From: Chrysochromulina tobinii
Lineage: Eukaryota > Haptophyta > Prymnesiales > Chrysochromulinaceae
Direction: 5' to 3'
Length of the DNA stretch: 31,797 nt
Assembly (NCBI GenBank): GCA_001275005.1
Contig: JWZX01003197.1
Coordinates: 1-31,797 of the forward strand
Shown: positions 20,543-30,347 of the stretch, piece after piece
Layout of the letters: every line of letters begins with the position of its first letter
Position numbering within the stretch: position 1 is the stretch's first letter
The notes under the pieces: model-generated
Told to the model about the DNA's origin: nothing
What the model saw: the letters and a program-made list of their open reading frames with translations, nothing else
Databases searched by the model: none
Program-made: the position numbers and the translations under genes

Positions 20543-21790
20543 ATGTGCGGGACCTTGTCGCGGCTCGGTCGACTCGCGCAGCGCTTCTTCGGCTTCATAA
20601 TCATCCCAGCGCAGCTGCCGGGCGATCCGACCAAGCTTCTGCAGGACCTCGTCACTACGCCGCTGAAAACCATCCGTAGCTGGTCGCCCAAGCTGGTCAA
20701 ACAGCTCATCTGGCAAATCCTGGCACACAGGAAGCTCACGCTCCCAAACGATCCTCTGCTCGAACAGATGGACAACGCACGCACACGCTTCATAAACAAG
20801 GGGTGGGCGGCATGGACTGTCACGACACGCGACGGTGTCGAGTTGAATTGCTGCCTCAAGGAGCCGACAGAGAGGGACATTCCCGATGGCCAGCGGTACA
20901 TCATCTTCATCGGCGGCAACATGCAGATCTACGAGTTCTGGCTGGCGCCCTACTTTGAACCTTACGCGCGCGACTCGAGGCTAGGTTTCCTCGCCTTCAA
21001 CTTCCGCGGCGTGGGCCGCTCGGAGGGCGCGGTCACATGCGTCGAGGACATGCTGCTCGACATCGGCGCGTGCGTCGAGAGCTTGGTGATGCGGCGCGGC
21101 GTGAAGCCTGAGCACATTCTCATCCACGGCTTCTCGATTGGCGGCGCGCTCGCTGCCCTCTACCTCGCCTCGCCGCTTGCGATGCCGGGCGTCTGCATGA
21201 CCTCCGACCGCTCCTTCCGCACCTTTGCGCACGCGGCCTTTAGCATCGTGCGCGGCTTCGGCGCGGCTGTGGCCGAGCCCCATGGGAGCTTCGTCGGGGG
21301 GAGTGACGGTAACGAGGACGAGGATGAGGACGCGGGTGATATTCTCGACGACAGCGGCGGCGGCGGCGACGGCGACGACGGTGGCGGGCCGAGGCCGCCG
21401 CGCCGCTGGTACGCGCGCCAACTGCATTGCTTCCTTATTAGGGTCGAGCTGCTCGCGCGCGTTCTGATCGCGCAGCTCGCTGTGTACTTGTTCAAGGCGA
21501 CGTGCTGGGAGCTCGACGCCGAGGCAGCGTGGGCGTCGGGGCGCATCCAGGGGCGCAAGGTGCTCGTGTACAACCGAGCGGACAACATCGTGTGCTACGC
21601 CGCCGCCTCGCTGCATAATGCGCTCGTTCAGCAGCCGGCGCTGCTGCAAGATGTGGCTGTGATCGAGGTGACGCTTCGCGATGCGGGCGGCTGGGCCATG
21701 CATGATTTCCCCCTCTACATTGACAGTCGCGCATGGCGCGCGCTCATCAATGCCGAGCGCAAGGCGCTCGGCCTCCAGCCCATTGCATAG
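20543..21790 (+). CDS. Alpha/beta hydrolase, serine type, with acidic insert
   Basis: A single frame of 415 residues starts at ATG 20543. An N-terminal helical region (about residues 1-85) precedes the fold. Fold elements are VTTRDGVELNCCL, the strand IIFIGGNMQIYEFW, FNFRGVGRSEG (oxyanion/loop region) and the nucleophile elbow HGFSIGGA with S198. Likely acid and base are D347 in YNRADNIV and H387 in AMHDFPL. Between Ser and Asp lies an acidic, Gly-rich insert (about residues 253-285), then a hydrophobic stretch (FLIRVELLARVLIAQLAVYLF) that could touch a membrane. The arrangement resembles the uncharacterised hydrolases of intracellular bacteria such as Chlamydia and Legionella. That resemblance is from memory. 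The substrate is unknown. It is divergent from KatG. Confidence 0.75.
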   Translation: MCGTLSRLGRLAQRFFGFIIIPAQLPGDPTKLLQDLVTTPLKTIRSWSPKLVKQLIWQILAHRKLTLPNDPLLEQMDNARTRFINKGWAAWTVTTRDGVELNCCLKEPTERDIPDGQRYIIFIGGNMQIYEFWLAPYFEPYARDSRLGFLAFNFRGVGRSEGAVTCVEDMLLDIGACVESLVMRRGVKPEHILIHGFSIGGALAALYLASPLAMPGVCMTSDRSFRTFAHAAFSIVRGFGAAVAEPHGSFVGGSDGNEDEDEDAGDILDDSGGGGDGDDGGGPRPPRRWYARQLHCFLIRVELLARVLIAQLAVYLFKATCWELDAEAAWASGRIQGRKVLVYNRADNIVCYAAASLHNALVQQPALLQDVAVIEVTLRDAGGWAMHDFPLYIDSRAWRALINAERKALGLQPIA

Positions 21791-22766
21791 CGCACACACC
21801 CGACCGCGGCGCCGCTCTGGGCCAGGGTGCATGCACCGCATTCCCAAGCTGCTAGCATCGAATTTCGAACCCGATTTCGATCCTTGTGCACGTCCCTGTC
21901 CGTGTGGCCGTCAACCAAAGCGTAGCTGTGAGGTCTGTGGCGGTGCCACTGCCAGCATAATATGCTCAGCATTCGGCCCGGCCGAAACCTTCTCTCCGCC
22001 GCAGCCCGTTCCGTGCGGCCCGCTGCGGTGCCGCGGCGCGCTGTCGTCCATTTGTCGTCCATGGTTCCCAAGATGGTTCCACAGCGTCCAGGGCCTTCAC
22101 CCTTGCAGCTTGCTCGCGTCTCGTGCCCGACGCCGCACGTTCCGCCGTTCGCTCGTGCCGGCGCCTCTCGGCGAAGAGGTAGCCTGCCGAGCCCCCCGCC
22201 CCGGCCGCGTCGAGCGCGATCCACAATCCTCCGCCCGCTTTCCGCCCGCTCCCCGCCGCTTAAGCCCCTCGCCGCGACCGCGCGTGAAGACGGAATGCTG
22301 AAAAAACGCGCGGCTACGCAACTTATTTTCGTAAAAGGCACGCGAAGGCCGAAGCTCGGTCCGCGCGCCGCCCGCGCGCCGGGGCGTGACGCGAGGACGT
22401 CCGCGCATAGAGCCACGCGGCGAGCCCGTCGTCCGACCCCCCCGTGTATCCCCCGTTGTGCACACGCGGGGAATCGTGATTCGCCCGCCTCCTCTCGGGC
22501 GGAGCGAGCGCGCCTCGCTGTGAGTTCTCACTATGTTCTCACCGCGGCACCGCGTGTGCGTGCATCGTATGGACAGGATTATCTCTCGGAGCTCTCTCTG
22601 CTGATAGAGACACGGTTTCCGCTTCTCGAGCTCCATGAACCTGAGCCCGATCGGACAGTGGACGCAGAGATGGCGCTGCCTGACGTATGCAGCGTCGCTT
22701 CGTAGCGCCCCTTCTTCGTAGCGCTCCATGGGCGTTTTCTATTCGTTCCCTCTCGCCGCGTTGACG
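21791..22766. other. Convergent intergenic region of nearly 1 kb, no gene recognised
   Basis: It lies between the 3' ends of the hydrolase (+) and the importin gene (-). Frames of 200 or more codons are open on both strands, overlap each other and are Arg/Pro/Ala-rich, as GC-rich noncoding DNA tends to be. A short direct repeat CTTCGTAGCGC occurs near 22697 and 22715. Confidence 0.4.
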
Positions 22767-25700
22767 TCAAGCGATGCTGAATGCTCCCTTTACCGACGCG
22801 AGGATCGTCGGGTCGAGCTCGCGCAGCATGGTATAGAAGCTCTCGCCGTGGGCAGCCGCCGCCGCGGTGAGCTGCTGGCGGAGAGCGGGCAGCAGCGGCA
22901 CGGCGGCCACAGGGTCTAGCGCCGACTCGGCAAGCCGTCGAGCAAACTCGGCGTGCTCGCCCGCGGTAGGGATGGGCACGCCGATGACGGCCCCCTCGCC
23001 CTCGCCAGGAGCGAGCTCGTTGAGCTCGGCGAGCTCGCCAACGCAGAACGAGAGGATCTCGGGCGCGAGGGGCAGGAGCGCCGCATCGAGCGGCAGGAGC
23101 GCTACTAGCCCGAGGCACGCGAGCTTGCGCTGCGGCGCGAGCACGATGGCGTCGAGGAGACCGACCCACGCGCGTCCGAGACGGACATGCACGTCGGGCA
23201 AGTAGAGCTCCGCGGCTGCCTGCTGCAGCAGCGCCGAGAAGACGGTCGGTGCCACAAGCAGCATGCGGCCAAGCAGCACGGCCATCGCCGCGAGCATGAG
23301 CTCATTCGGCTTCCCGTCGACCTCGCCGTCCCCAGGCGCGACCAGGCAGGCGAGGGCGGCGCCGAAGGCGGGCGCGAACGCGCCGGCGTGCGCGGGCGAG
23401 CCGAGCAGGAACGTGTGCAGCGACGCGATCGCGGCAAGTGTTCCCGGGCCCGTCTCGCCCCACGTCAGTGCCTGCTTGAAGATGGGAGCGAGTGGCGCTG
23501 CGTGGTGCGCGACGAAGCCGCCGCCGCACACGCCATAGCACACATCAGCTAGGACATACCAGTCGACAAGAAGCATCGCGGGACGGACAAGCTCGTCGCC
23601 GAGCCCAATGAGCGCAGGCAGGCGGGCTGCGAGTGAGCCGAGCTGCGGCGCGAGCTCCGCGCCAAGCGGCGGCCGGATCGCGGCGACGCACGAGCGCAAG
23701 AGCTTGAGCGCCAGCTCAACGAGCCCCACGGGCGGCGGCTCGGTGCCGTCGGCGCCGCCCGGCGCCGTCGCGAGCGCCACCAGGTTGATCCCGGCAGCAA
23801 TGAGTGGCAGGTGTGGCTGCGGCAGGACAGGAGGCTGAGGGCAGGCGAGGAGCATTGTGTCCGCCGCGTCGAGGGTGGCCTCCTGCAGCAGCTGTTCGGC
23901 CTCGCACGCGGACCATGCGGTGGGCAGCCACTCGGTGAGCGCAGGCAGCTGCGGCGCGAGCAACGAGGGCGCCGTAGCGAGCCGCGTCAGAAGGCGCACA
24001 AGCAGCTGTCCCATGCGCCAGCGAGAGTCGATCTCGCGTACATGCAGCGACAGGTGCAGCACCGGCAGCAGTGCCGAGCTCGCCAGCCTCGCGAGTGGAT
24101 CACTTGCCTCCTGTGCGCCAGCCGCGAGCGTGCTTTCCAATCCGAAGCTGCCCCGACGCCACTCGTTTGCGGACACGTGCCCGTCGGCCCGCGGCGATGT
24201 GTCGGTCGTATCGAAGAGCCCTTGAACCGCTAGGGCGGCCCCGAGGCGCACTCCCGGGTGCCCGTCGCCGAGGAGCTCGGCGAGCATGGAATACATGAGG
24301 CTGATCGCCTCGGTATCGTCGCCAGGTGCCTCGATGCCGCCACTGCTCGCCGACTGCGCCACGCGGGCAAAGTACGGCGTCTTGAGGATCCAGCCTATGA
24401 GCCAGGCAGCGCGCCGGCGCAGCAAGTGTGCGTGCTCGGCGGCGGCGAGCGCGCAGTGCTGGCGGAGCGTGCTGAGCACGACGGTCAGCTGGCTCGCGTC
24501 GGGCCCACTCTGGAGGACGAGTCCCATTCCCAGGTAGCACGAGTCGAGGGTTAGGACCGCGTCGAGGGAGCCGAGCCCAGCGGCGGCGGCTGAGTTGGAG
24601 AGCGCAAGGACTACCTGCTTCACCGTCTGCTGGCACTCGCGCGTCTCGGCGAGCGTGAGCAGGCAGCGCTCGGCGCACTTGCGAAGTGAGTTCGTCTCAC
24701 GCGCGAGGTGCTCCTCGTACACGAACCCCTCGGGGTCTGCGCCGTACTCGTCGTACTCGTCGGCCGTCAGAGGCAGTGCGCGCGTGAGCAGCGAATGCAC
24801 GAGCTGCGGCAGCGAGGGCGACGCGAAGAAAGCGAGGAGCACCTGATGGCACGCGTGCGCCTCGGGCGGCGCGCGGGCCGTGGGCATGTAGGCCGAAGTC
24901 GAAAGAGCGTTGCGCAAGAACATGAGCGCGCGCACGAGAAACTTTTCGTCGTCGTCCTCGTCGCCTGGCCGGAAGCGGCGTGCATGCAGCTGCCGGAGGA
25001 AGAAGGTGAGGGCGCGCGACAGAATGGCGGTGGTCGCGAGCGGCTGCAGGTCCTGCACCTCCATGAGCATCTTCGCCGGGATCAGCAGTAGCGGCATGAG
25101 CGCACGCGCCGCGCCCTCCGCGCCCGCCACACCGGCTGCCGTCGCCTCTGCGAGCCGCTGCCACTGCTCTTCGGCCGCGAGCATGAGCTCGAGCGAGTGG
25201 CCGAGGACCGCGCACGCGTCCGGGTGATCGTGCAGGTGCGTGTCGTGAAGCAGCAGCTGGCGCTCGAGCTTGCAAAGCGCCACCGCTACTCGCAGCGTCG
25301 CCGCGCCGCTGTCACCGCCGCCGCCGTTGCCACCGAACCCCTCATCGAGCAGCCACGCTGCCGCCGCCTCCGGCGATCGCTGAGCGAGCGTGCTGAGCAG
25401 AGCACCCGTGTGCGCTTGGCGTAGGGGCTGCAGCCGCGGCAACAGCTCCGCCGCGAGCGCCATGAACTGCTTACGATGCGCGAGAAGCCGGCGCGACGCC
25501 TGCTGCTTCGTTACGCGGTACAGAGCACTCATCCCACGTGCAGCCAGTCGCGCGGCAGGCCGGCTCGCCGCGCCGAGCAGCGTCGGCATGAGCTCGGGCC
25601 ATGCCGGCAGGCCATCCAGTCGCCCAATGGTGGCAATGACCACCTCCAGCTGCGCCCATATCTGCGTGTCCGGTTCGTCGAGAGTGTGCAGCAACCCATT

Positions 25701-25991
25701 GCGAAGCACAGTCTTCTCAGCATCGGAGATTGCCGGCTCATCCTGACGCCGCTGGTGCCAGCGCCGATTGACCGCGTTCTTAAGGCACAGCACCGCCAGC
25801 AGCCGCGGTGGCTGGCCGAGGCCATCAGGCGGCGCCGCATAGAGTGCAAGCAGAGCGCTGCAGAAGCCACCAATGGCCTCCCACTGTGCAAGCACCGCTT
25901 CACACGCCTGTCGGTGCTCCGTCTCAGTTGAGAGCGCGCCATGAAGCGCGTGCGCAAGAGATGAAGCGTCCAATGAAGGGATTTCCGTCAT
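22767..25991 (-). CDS. Importin-11-like nuclear transport receptor (importin-beta superfamily)
   Basis: A single frame of 1074 residues starts at ATG 25991. The N-terminus has an importin-beta N-terminal segment (about residues 25-95: ACEAVLAQWEAI through VLCLKNAVNRRWHQRR). It is followed by ISDAEKTVLRNGLL, DEPDTQIWAQLEVVIATIGR, LPAWPELMPTLL and SALYRVTKQQASRRLLAHRK. These four blocks, in this order, match the importin-11 branch rather than importin-beta1 or transportin. The rest is a helical HEAT solenoid, Ala/Leu-rich, with an acidic loop containing DEYDEYGADPEG. By family it carries cargo through nuclear pores in a Ran-dependent way; known importin-11 cargoes include ubiquitin-conjugating enzymes. 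It is about 100 residues longer than the human protein, partly through Ala/Gly-rich loops. No intron is seen. Confidence 0.8.
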   Translation of the reverse strand: MTEIPSLDASSLAHALHGALSTETEHRQACEAVLAQWEAIGGFCSALLALYAAPPDGLGQPPRLLAVLCLKNAVNRRWHQRRQDEPAISDAEKTVLRNGLLHTLDEPDTQIWAQLEVVIATIGRLDGLPAWPELMPTLLGAASRPAARLAARGMSALYRVTKQQASRRLLAHRKQFMALAAELLPRLQPLRQAHTGALLSTLAQRSPEAAAAWLLDEGFGGNGGGGDSGAATLRVAVALCKLERQLLLHDTHLHDHPDACAVLGHSLELMLAAEEQWQRLAEATAAGVAGAEGAARALMPLLLIPAKMLMEVQDLQPLATTAILSRALTFFLRQLHARRFRPGDEDDDEKFLVRALMFLRNALSTSAYMPTARAPPEAHACHQVLLAFFASPSLPQLVHSLLTRALPLTADEYDEYGADPEGFVYEEHLARETNSLRKCAERCLLTLAETRECQQTVKQVVLALSNSAAAAGLGSLDAVLTLDSCYLGMGLVLQSGPDASQLTVVLSTLRQHCALAAAEHAHLLRRRAAWLIGWILKTPYFARVAQSASSGGIEAPGDDTEAISLMYSMLAELLGDGHPGVRLGAALAVQGLFDTTDTSPRADGHVSANEWRRGSFGLESTLAAGAQEASDPLARLASSALLPVLHLSLHVREIDSRWRMGQLLVRLLTRLATAPSLLAPQLPALTEWLPTAWSACEAEQLLQEATLDAADTMLLACPQPPVLPQPHLPLIAAGINLVALATAPGGADGTEPPPVGLVELALKLLRSCVAAIRPPLGAELAPQLGSLAARLPALIGLGDELVRPAMLLVDWYVLADVCYGVCGGGFVAHHAAPLAPIFKQALTWGETGPGTLAAIASLHTFLLGSPAHAGAFAPAFGAALACLVAPGDGEVDGKPNELMLAAMAVLLGRMLLVAPTVFSALLQQAAAELYLPDVHVRLGRAWVGLLDAIVLAPQRKLACLGLVALLPLDAALLPLAPEILSFCVGELAELNELAPGEGEGAVIGVPIPTAGEHAEFARRLAESALDPVAAVPLLPALRQQLTAAAAAHGESFYTMLRELDPTILASVKGAFSIA

Positions 25992-26167
25992 TGTTGTTGT
26001 GAAATTGCGGAAGCTCCAATTGGCTGTGAATAGTCTGTCAAAACTCGGTCTCCCACTCCATGGAAGGGCATTCAGGATTAGGTGCGTCTCAAATTTCTGT
26101 CACACGATGACGATCACGAATCCATGAACACGTCGTCAACACGTATGAAGTTGCGTCTTCTCAGTTT

Positions 26168-26971
26168 TCAGGGATACTGCGCCCCTGTGAGTGCTGTCAG
26201 CTCATCCCAGAGGAACTTGCGCGCAACCGGGTCGGCCACCTCGCGCGTGCTGCTGAAACCTTCGCCCGACCTCCCCGCCCACCCTTCAGCCATCATCATA
26301 TCGGCTGAGATGGTGGCCCTTGAGGCCGAAGAGCCCCACTCGCCCCAGCCCGCTCGAAGCATCTTGGTGTCGGCGCCCAGCCCGATCTGCTCCGTCGGAT
26401 CCATGGTGTTGAACGTCAGCAGTGGAGGGTCGCCATACCGTGCGTGCAGCTCCTGCGAGATCATGGCATCGCACAGCTTCGACAACGAGTAGGCGCGGTG
26501 CCCAGAATAACCGTTCTGAAGTTGCAGGTCGGTGAGTGCGTCTGCGGCACCCATCGACACACTCGATGAAATGACTACACGGCCAGCGCCGCTCGCTCGC
26601 AACGCGGGCAGCAGCAATGCCGTCAGCAGGAAGGGGGCCAGCACATTCACAGCTAGCGTAAACTCGTTGCCTTCGCTGGTCAACATCCGCTTGCCCGTGT
26701 AGTCGCCATCGAACGAGCCTGCATTATTCAAGAGGCCGTCGAGGTGTGGATAGTCGGTTGCAACTTCGCCGCCGAGACGGCGCACCTCGCTCATCAGGCT
26801 CAGATCGGCTACATAGCCTTTTGTACCTCCGCCCAGCGAGGCTACGACATTTGACACCTTGACAGGAGAACGCCCATGCACAAGCACAGTGTGCCCGTTA
26901 CGATTCAGCTGCTGCGCTGCAGCGAGGCCAATGCCGTCCGTCGAGCCCGTGACGAGAATGACGCGGCCCAT
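26168..26971 (-). CDS. Short-chain dehydrogenase/reductase (SDR), retinol-dehydrogenase/WWOX-like
   Basis: The ATG at 26971 gives 267 residues; the frame upstream has only a GTG. The cofactor motif TGSTDGIG lies at residues 8-15, LLNNAG at 80-85, catalytic-type Asn in LAVNVLAPF at 109, SSS at 136-138 and YSLSK (Y161, K165). A basic residue (HGR, R34) after beta-2 suggests NADP(H). The classical fold is complete. The usual PG motif after the Lys is replaced by NTMDPTEQ. The C-terminal part ends FLWDELTALTGAQYP. It reduces or oxidises an alcohol/carbonyl; the substrate cannot be named. It lies between the importin and GH3 genes, all on the minus strand but well spaced. Confidence 0.85.
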   Translation of the reverse strand: MGRVILVTGSTDGIGLAAAQQLNRNGHTVLVHGRSPVKVSNVVASLGGGTKGYVADLSLMSEVRRLGGEVATDYPHLDGLLNNAGSFDGDYTGKRMLTSEGNEFTLAVNVLAPFLLTALLLPALRASGAGRVVISSSVSMGAADALTDLQLQNGYSGHRAYSLSKLCDAMISQELHARYGDPPLLTFNTMDPTEQIGLGADTKMLRAGWGEWGSSASRATISADMMMAEGWAGRSGEGFSSTREVADPVARKFLWDELTALTGAQYP

Positions 26972-27349
26972 TCCCCCCTCCAAAGGCACAGGGGATGCAC
27001 AGGCATCATGTTCTGACGAAACTCCGATACTTCGACCCTTTTTGAGGGTTTGTCCCGTCAGAAACGACTCGCTTGGAAGTGGCCATCTTTTTTCAAATGC
27101 TTATAAGTGCCCATCCCTACGCACCTGTTTGGGAATTGAAAGGGCGCGTCCGCGCGCCCCCCCCACACAAGCCACAAAGCAACCCTTCCGTTCTACACCT
27201 GCGACCTGGACCCCTTGGACAAACCGCCACCCTTGGTGGAGCCACTTGGACGACAAGTGAGTGCCCCTCTGCGCGCAGGCTTCTTTTCTCCTAGTGATGA
27301 AGTTCACGGTCACGGTCTCGATCGAAGTCACGGTCACGCGGTCTCGAGC
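26972..27349. other. Intergenic region between SDR and GH3 genes
   Basis: Nothing gene-like was recognised. It has a C-run near 27159 and a GGTCACGG/GTCACGGTC repeat near 27307-27337. It should contain the SDR promoter and the GH3 3' end. Confidence 0.4.
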
Positions 27350-29470
27350 TCACTCCGTGTTGAACGAGCCCTTGAGCGCCTTCGGATCTCGGGAGGAGAA
27401 GCCAACCGTGACCCCAAATGTGCCCTTGACCTCTGCCCAGCTGTGCGTCTCGACGTCCCAGATCGATCGGGAGCGCAGATCCAGGGGGAAGGTGACGTTC
27501 ACAAAGGTCCCCGGTGGCATTGGGATGGAAGTGAAGCCCTTAAGTTGGAATGGCGGCTCGCCCGCTGCAGCCGGGAAGGTCAGATAGAGCTGCGGGGCGG
27601 CCGCGCCATAGACCGTCCCCGTGTTCGACAGGAGCACCCCGACTGCATCTCGAGAGGCGTGGAGATTGCTCAGGGTGAAGGTAGAGTACGAGAGCCCGTG
27701 ACCAAACGGGAAGGCCGGCGTCACGCCATGCGCGTCGTACCAGCGGTAGCCGACGAGGAGCTTCTCGGAGTAGGTCGCCACTCGCTGTGGCTTGCCAACC
27801 CCGGGCCAATCGCTCTCAGTAAAGTTGACTTCATTCTCCCTCGTAGGCAGTGTGAGTGGTAGCTTGGCCGAAGGGTTGACGTCGCCGAAGAGCACATCTG
27901 CCAGTGCATTGCCATACTCCTGGCCGGGCATGAACCCGAATGTTATGGCGTCTACGCTGTTCCGCCACGGGGTGAGCGCCGCACCCGGAGCCACGGCAGT
28001 GACGACCGTGCGCGCGACGCCACTCGCGGCCACCTTGGCCACAAGCTCGTCGGCGTTCCCGTCGAACGAGAGAGAGCCCCTATCATGGCCCTCAGAGGAC
28101 GAAGTTGCGACGAAGACGATGGCGACGTCGGCCTCGGCTGCCGTCTTCGCCGAGCGTTCAATATCGGAGCCATCATCATAGTAGACACACTTGGTGCCTG
28201 CTGGGTTGCATGCGGGCGGCGTCGGCTGGAGCGGCGGGGCCGGCGGGGATGTCAAGCCCATCTTCGCGAGAATCGCGTCGTACGGCCGCGGCTTGGACGA
28301 CGGCTTGACTTCGCCCGAGCCTCCGCCGGCAACGACCGGATCCATGGCGGTTCTCCCGATGAGTGCCAGCTTGAGTCCCGCACTGGAGGAGAGCGGCAGG
28401 GTGCTCTTGTCGTTCTTGAGGAGCACAATCGACCTGGCGGCGAGCGAGCGAGCGAGTGCCTGATGTTCCGGGCTGGACACATTGTTCGATTGCGTATTGG
28501 TGTTGTTACGATCGAAGACGCCCACTGCAAAGAGGGGCGTCAAGATGCGCAGTGCCGCATCGTCGACACGCGAATCGGGCACGCTGCCGGACTGGACAGC
28601 CTTTGCGATCGCGTCGTCACCCATGTACGAGGACCCCGGCATCTCCTGATCGAGACCCGCCATGATTGACATCGAATGCGTGGCGCCCCAATCGCTCATC
28701 ACCCAGCCCTTGAAGCCGAGACGATCCTTGAGGTCTCGCTGCAGTGTCTCGGGGTTCTCGCACGACCAACCCGATCCGGGGACCGACTTGGCGTTGATCT
28801 TGTTATACGAGCACATGAAGCTGCCGACGTCCGCGGCGATCGCGCCCTCAAAAGGCGGGTAGTACATCTCGAACCGCGTACGCTCGTCCACCTCCTCGTC
28901 GACGCTGGAGCGATCGGTCTCCTGGTTGTTGTTCACCCAGTGCTTGGCGTTTGCCACGACCCCCTTCGACTGGATGCCTTGGACCGCCGGCTGGACCATC
29001 ACGTAACCGAGATGCGGATCCTCTCCACTGATGTACTCGAAATTACGCCCGTTGCGAGGGACGCGCGCCAAGCAGATGCCCGGCCCGAGCTGCACATTAG
29101 CGCCTTTGCGGTAGAATTCGTCACCCATTGCCGTGCCCCAAGCCCCCGAAGCCGTAGGGTCAAAGGTTGCGGCAATGGCGAGGCTGCATGGCCAGGCGGT
29201 GCTCGTGCCCGGGAGCCCATGTGCTTCGCGGAAGCCCTGAGGTCCGTCGTTCATTTTGATTGCCGGAATGCCAAGCCGATCATTGCCACACACATTACCC
29301 ACGTAGCCAGAGCAGGAACCGTGGAAGAGGTGTGTCTTTTCTGCAAACGTCATCACAGTCAGCAGCTTTGCAGCTCGCTGTGCAGGCGGATCAGAGGGGT
29401 CCATCCAAGAACGCCGGGCCTCAGTCAAAGCTGCCACTGGGATGAACGAGAAAAGGAAGAGGACGATCAT
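27350..29470 (-). CDS. Secreted glycoside hydrolase family 3 (beta-glucosidase/beta-xylosidase type)
   Basis: A single frame of 706 residues starts at ATG 29470. Residues 1-15 (MIVLFLFSFIPVAAL) form a signal peptide. The TIM-barrel domain carries KMNDGPQGFR, KHWVNNNQET (K176, H177) and the nucleophile motif GWVMSDWGATHS with D260. The alpha/beta sandwich domain begins with IVLLKND (about 348) and contains SSSEGHDRGSLSF, where E460 fits the usual acid/base glutamate. A fibronectin-III-like C-terminal domain follows (FGHGLSYSTF through the ending GSFNTE). The order barrel-sandwich-FnIII is that of GH3 beta-glucosidases and xylosidases. It removes terminal beta-linked sugars from oligosaccharides or glycosides; specificity is not readable here. 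The length is normal and no break is seen. The FnIII-proximal TYSEKLLVGYRWYD segment is also typical. Confidence 0.9.
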   Translation of the reverse strand: MIVLFLFSFIPVAALTEARRSWMDPSDPPAQRAAKLLTVMTFAEKTHLFHGSCSGYVGNVCGNDRLGIPAIKMNDGPQGFREAHGLPGTSTAWPCSLAIAATFDPTASGAWGTAMGDEFYRKGANVQLGPGICLARVPRNGRNFEYISGEDPHLGYVMVQPAVQGIQSKGVVANAKHWVNNNQETDRSSVDEEVDERTRFEMYYPPFEGAIAADVGSFMCSYNKINAKSVPGSGWSCENPETLQRDLKDRLGFKGWVMSDWGATHSMSIMAGLDQEMPGSSYMGDDAIAKAVQSGSVPDSRVDDAALRILTPLFAVGVFDRNNTNTQSNNVSSPEHQALARSLAARSIVLLKNDKSTLPLSSSAGLKLALIGRTAMDPVVAGGGSGEVKPSSKPRPYDAILAKMGLTSPPAPPLQPTPPACNPAGTKCVYYDDGSDIERSAKTAAEADVAIVFVATSSSEGHDRGSLSFDGNADELVAKVAASGVARTVVTAVAPGAALTPWRNSVDAITFGFMPGQEYGNALADVLFGDVNPSAKLPLTLPTRENEVNFTESDWPGVGKPQRVATYSEKLLVGYRWYDAHGVTPAFPFGHGLSYSTFTLSNLHASRDAVGVLLSNTGTVYGAAAPQLYLTFPAAAGEPPFQLKGFTSIPMPPGTFVNVTFPLDLRSRSIWDVETHSWAEVKGTFGVTVGFSSRDPKALKGSFNTE

Positions 29471-29501
29471 TCTCGCTGTGTGATGACAAGTTCATCGAAC
29501 A

Positions 29502-29515
29502 TTAAAGGCCTTTAA
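29502..29515. repeat. 14-bp perfect palindrome upstream of GH3
   Basis: TTAAAGGCCTTTAA lies 32 bp upstream of the GH3 ATG. It could be an operator-like site. A related stretch near 30854 (CGAACATTAACCC) lacks the palindromic centre. Confidence 0.5.
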
Positions 29516-29555
29516 CCCAATCTACTGTACTGTACGAATGCTTATCATTAACTAA

Positions 29556-29586
29556 GAACACGCCATCCAGCGGGAAGCAAGTTAGC
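29556..29586 (+). repeat. Left direct repeat flanking the integrase fragment
   Basis: This 31-bp sequence starts GAACACGCCATCCAGCGGGA and ends AAGTTAGC. It is repeated at 30788-30818 with one mismatch, in the same orientation. Both copies are followed within 10 bp by TTAATGTTC. Confidence 0.85.
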
Positions 29587-29630
29587 TGTTAAAGTTAATG
29601 TTCCATGTTCGAGGTTCACCGCTTCAGCCT

Positions 29631-30347
29631 TCACCCGAACCCGTGTTCAATGTTCATGTTAATGTTATCATAACGATAAGTCGATAAACACACCGCACAG
29701 AATTGAGAATAACACACACAACAGACACATAGCATCATCCTCCACTGCGTCTTGCGCCGGGAGTGCCTGTGCGATGCGCTGAGCTGTTGGATGAGGAGGC
29801 AGACGAATCCGATGAGCACGAACTCTTTGCCGTGATCGGTGACGACTTGGTCGGGGAGACCCCCCCAACGCTGCGCGAAGGGCACGAACACGTGCTGGTA
29901 GAGGTTGACAGGCAGCTTATTGTCGAGCGCCACCAGCGAGAGGCACATCCTTGAGTCGCCGTCGATCATGGCCGCCACGTACACCGAGTACTCCTGCAAC
30001 TTGCACGCGAGGTCCAGGTGGCACGAGTGCATGAAATTGGGGGCGTGGTAGTCGCCACGCAATATCCGTCTTTGCGACACGTAGCAGCGCGCTGCGCGCG
30101 CGGCCGGGAAGAGGAGTGCCAGCGCCGCATCCACGCTAGGCCTTCCAAAATGATAGCCAGGGTGCGAGGCCATGAGCGCGCCCACCATCATTTTGGTGCC
30201 GTAGGCATGCCCGAGCCTGTGTACCTCGTCTTGCACCCACTGGAGCAGTTGCGCGTCTCCGGGTCTCGGTAAGAGCAGGTGGACAAGAGCAGGTGCGCCG
30301 GCTGGAGATGCCTCGCGCTTGAGCTGGTTGATCAGCGCTTCGAGCAT
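29631..30347 (-). pseudogene. Truncated integrase (rve/DDE) fragment of a transposable element
   Basis: The frame gives 238 residues from ATG 30347. An upstream motif GYHFGRPSVDAAL is followed by a HLDLACKLQEY stretch (first catalytic Asp), AAMIDGDSRM and LPDQVVTDHGKEFVLI (second catalytic Asp). This pattern matches the cellular integrase-core family found in metazoan and algal elements, which read WH.D...KL..Y...IDG.SR and SDHG.E. After IGFVCLLIQ the sequence loses resemblance. The third acidic residue, expected in a segment like N.RIERLW, is absent, and the tail is Cys/Ser-rich. A hydrophobic frame directly upstream (30469-30332) is in a different phase and may be a shifted N-terminus. It is probably a dead copy. 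It sits between 31-bp direct repeats, consistent with a mobile element remnant. Confidence 0.7.

Noticed and set aside
21962-22729. Frames over 200 codons on both strands in the gap before the importin gene
   Set aside because: They overlap each other, lack motifs and have Arg/Pro-rich composition expected of noncoding GC-rich DNA.
27215-27862. Plus-strand frame of 215 codons
   Set aside because: Antisense shadow of the C-terminal GH3 coding region.
28676-29515. Plus-strand frame of 279 codons
   Set aside because: Antisense shadow of the N-terminal GH3 region, which has clear catalytic motifs.
29631-30347. Intact, active integrase
   Set aside because: The third catalytic acidic residue and C-terminal part are missing, and a likely N-terminal piece is out of phase.
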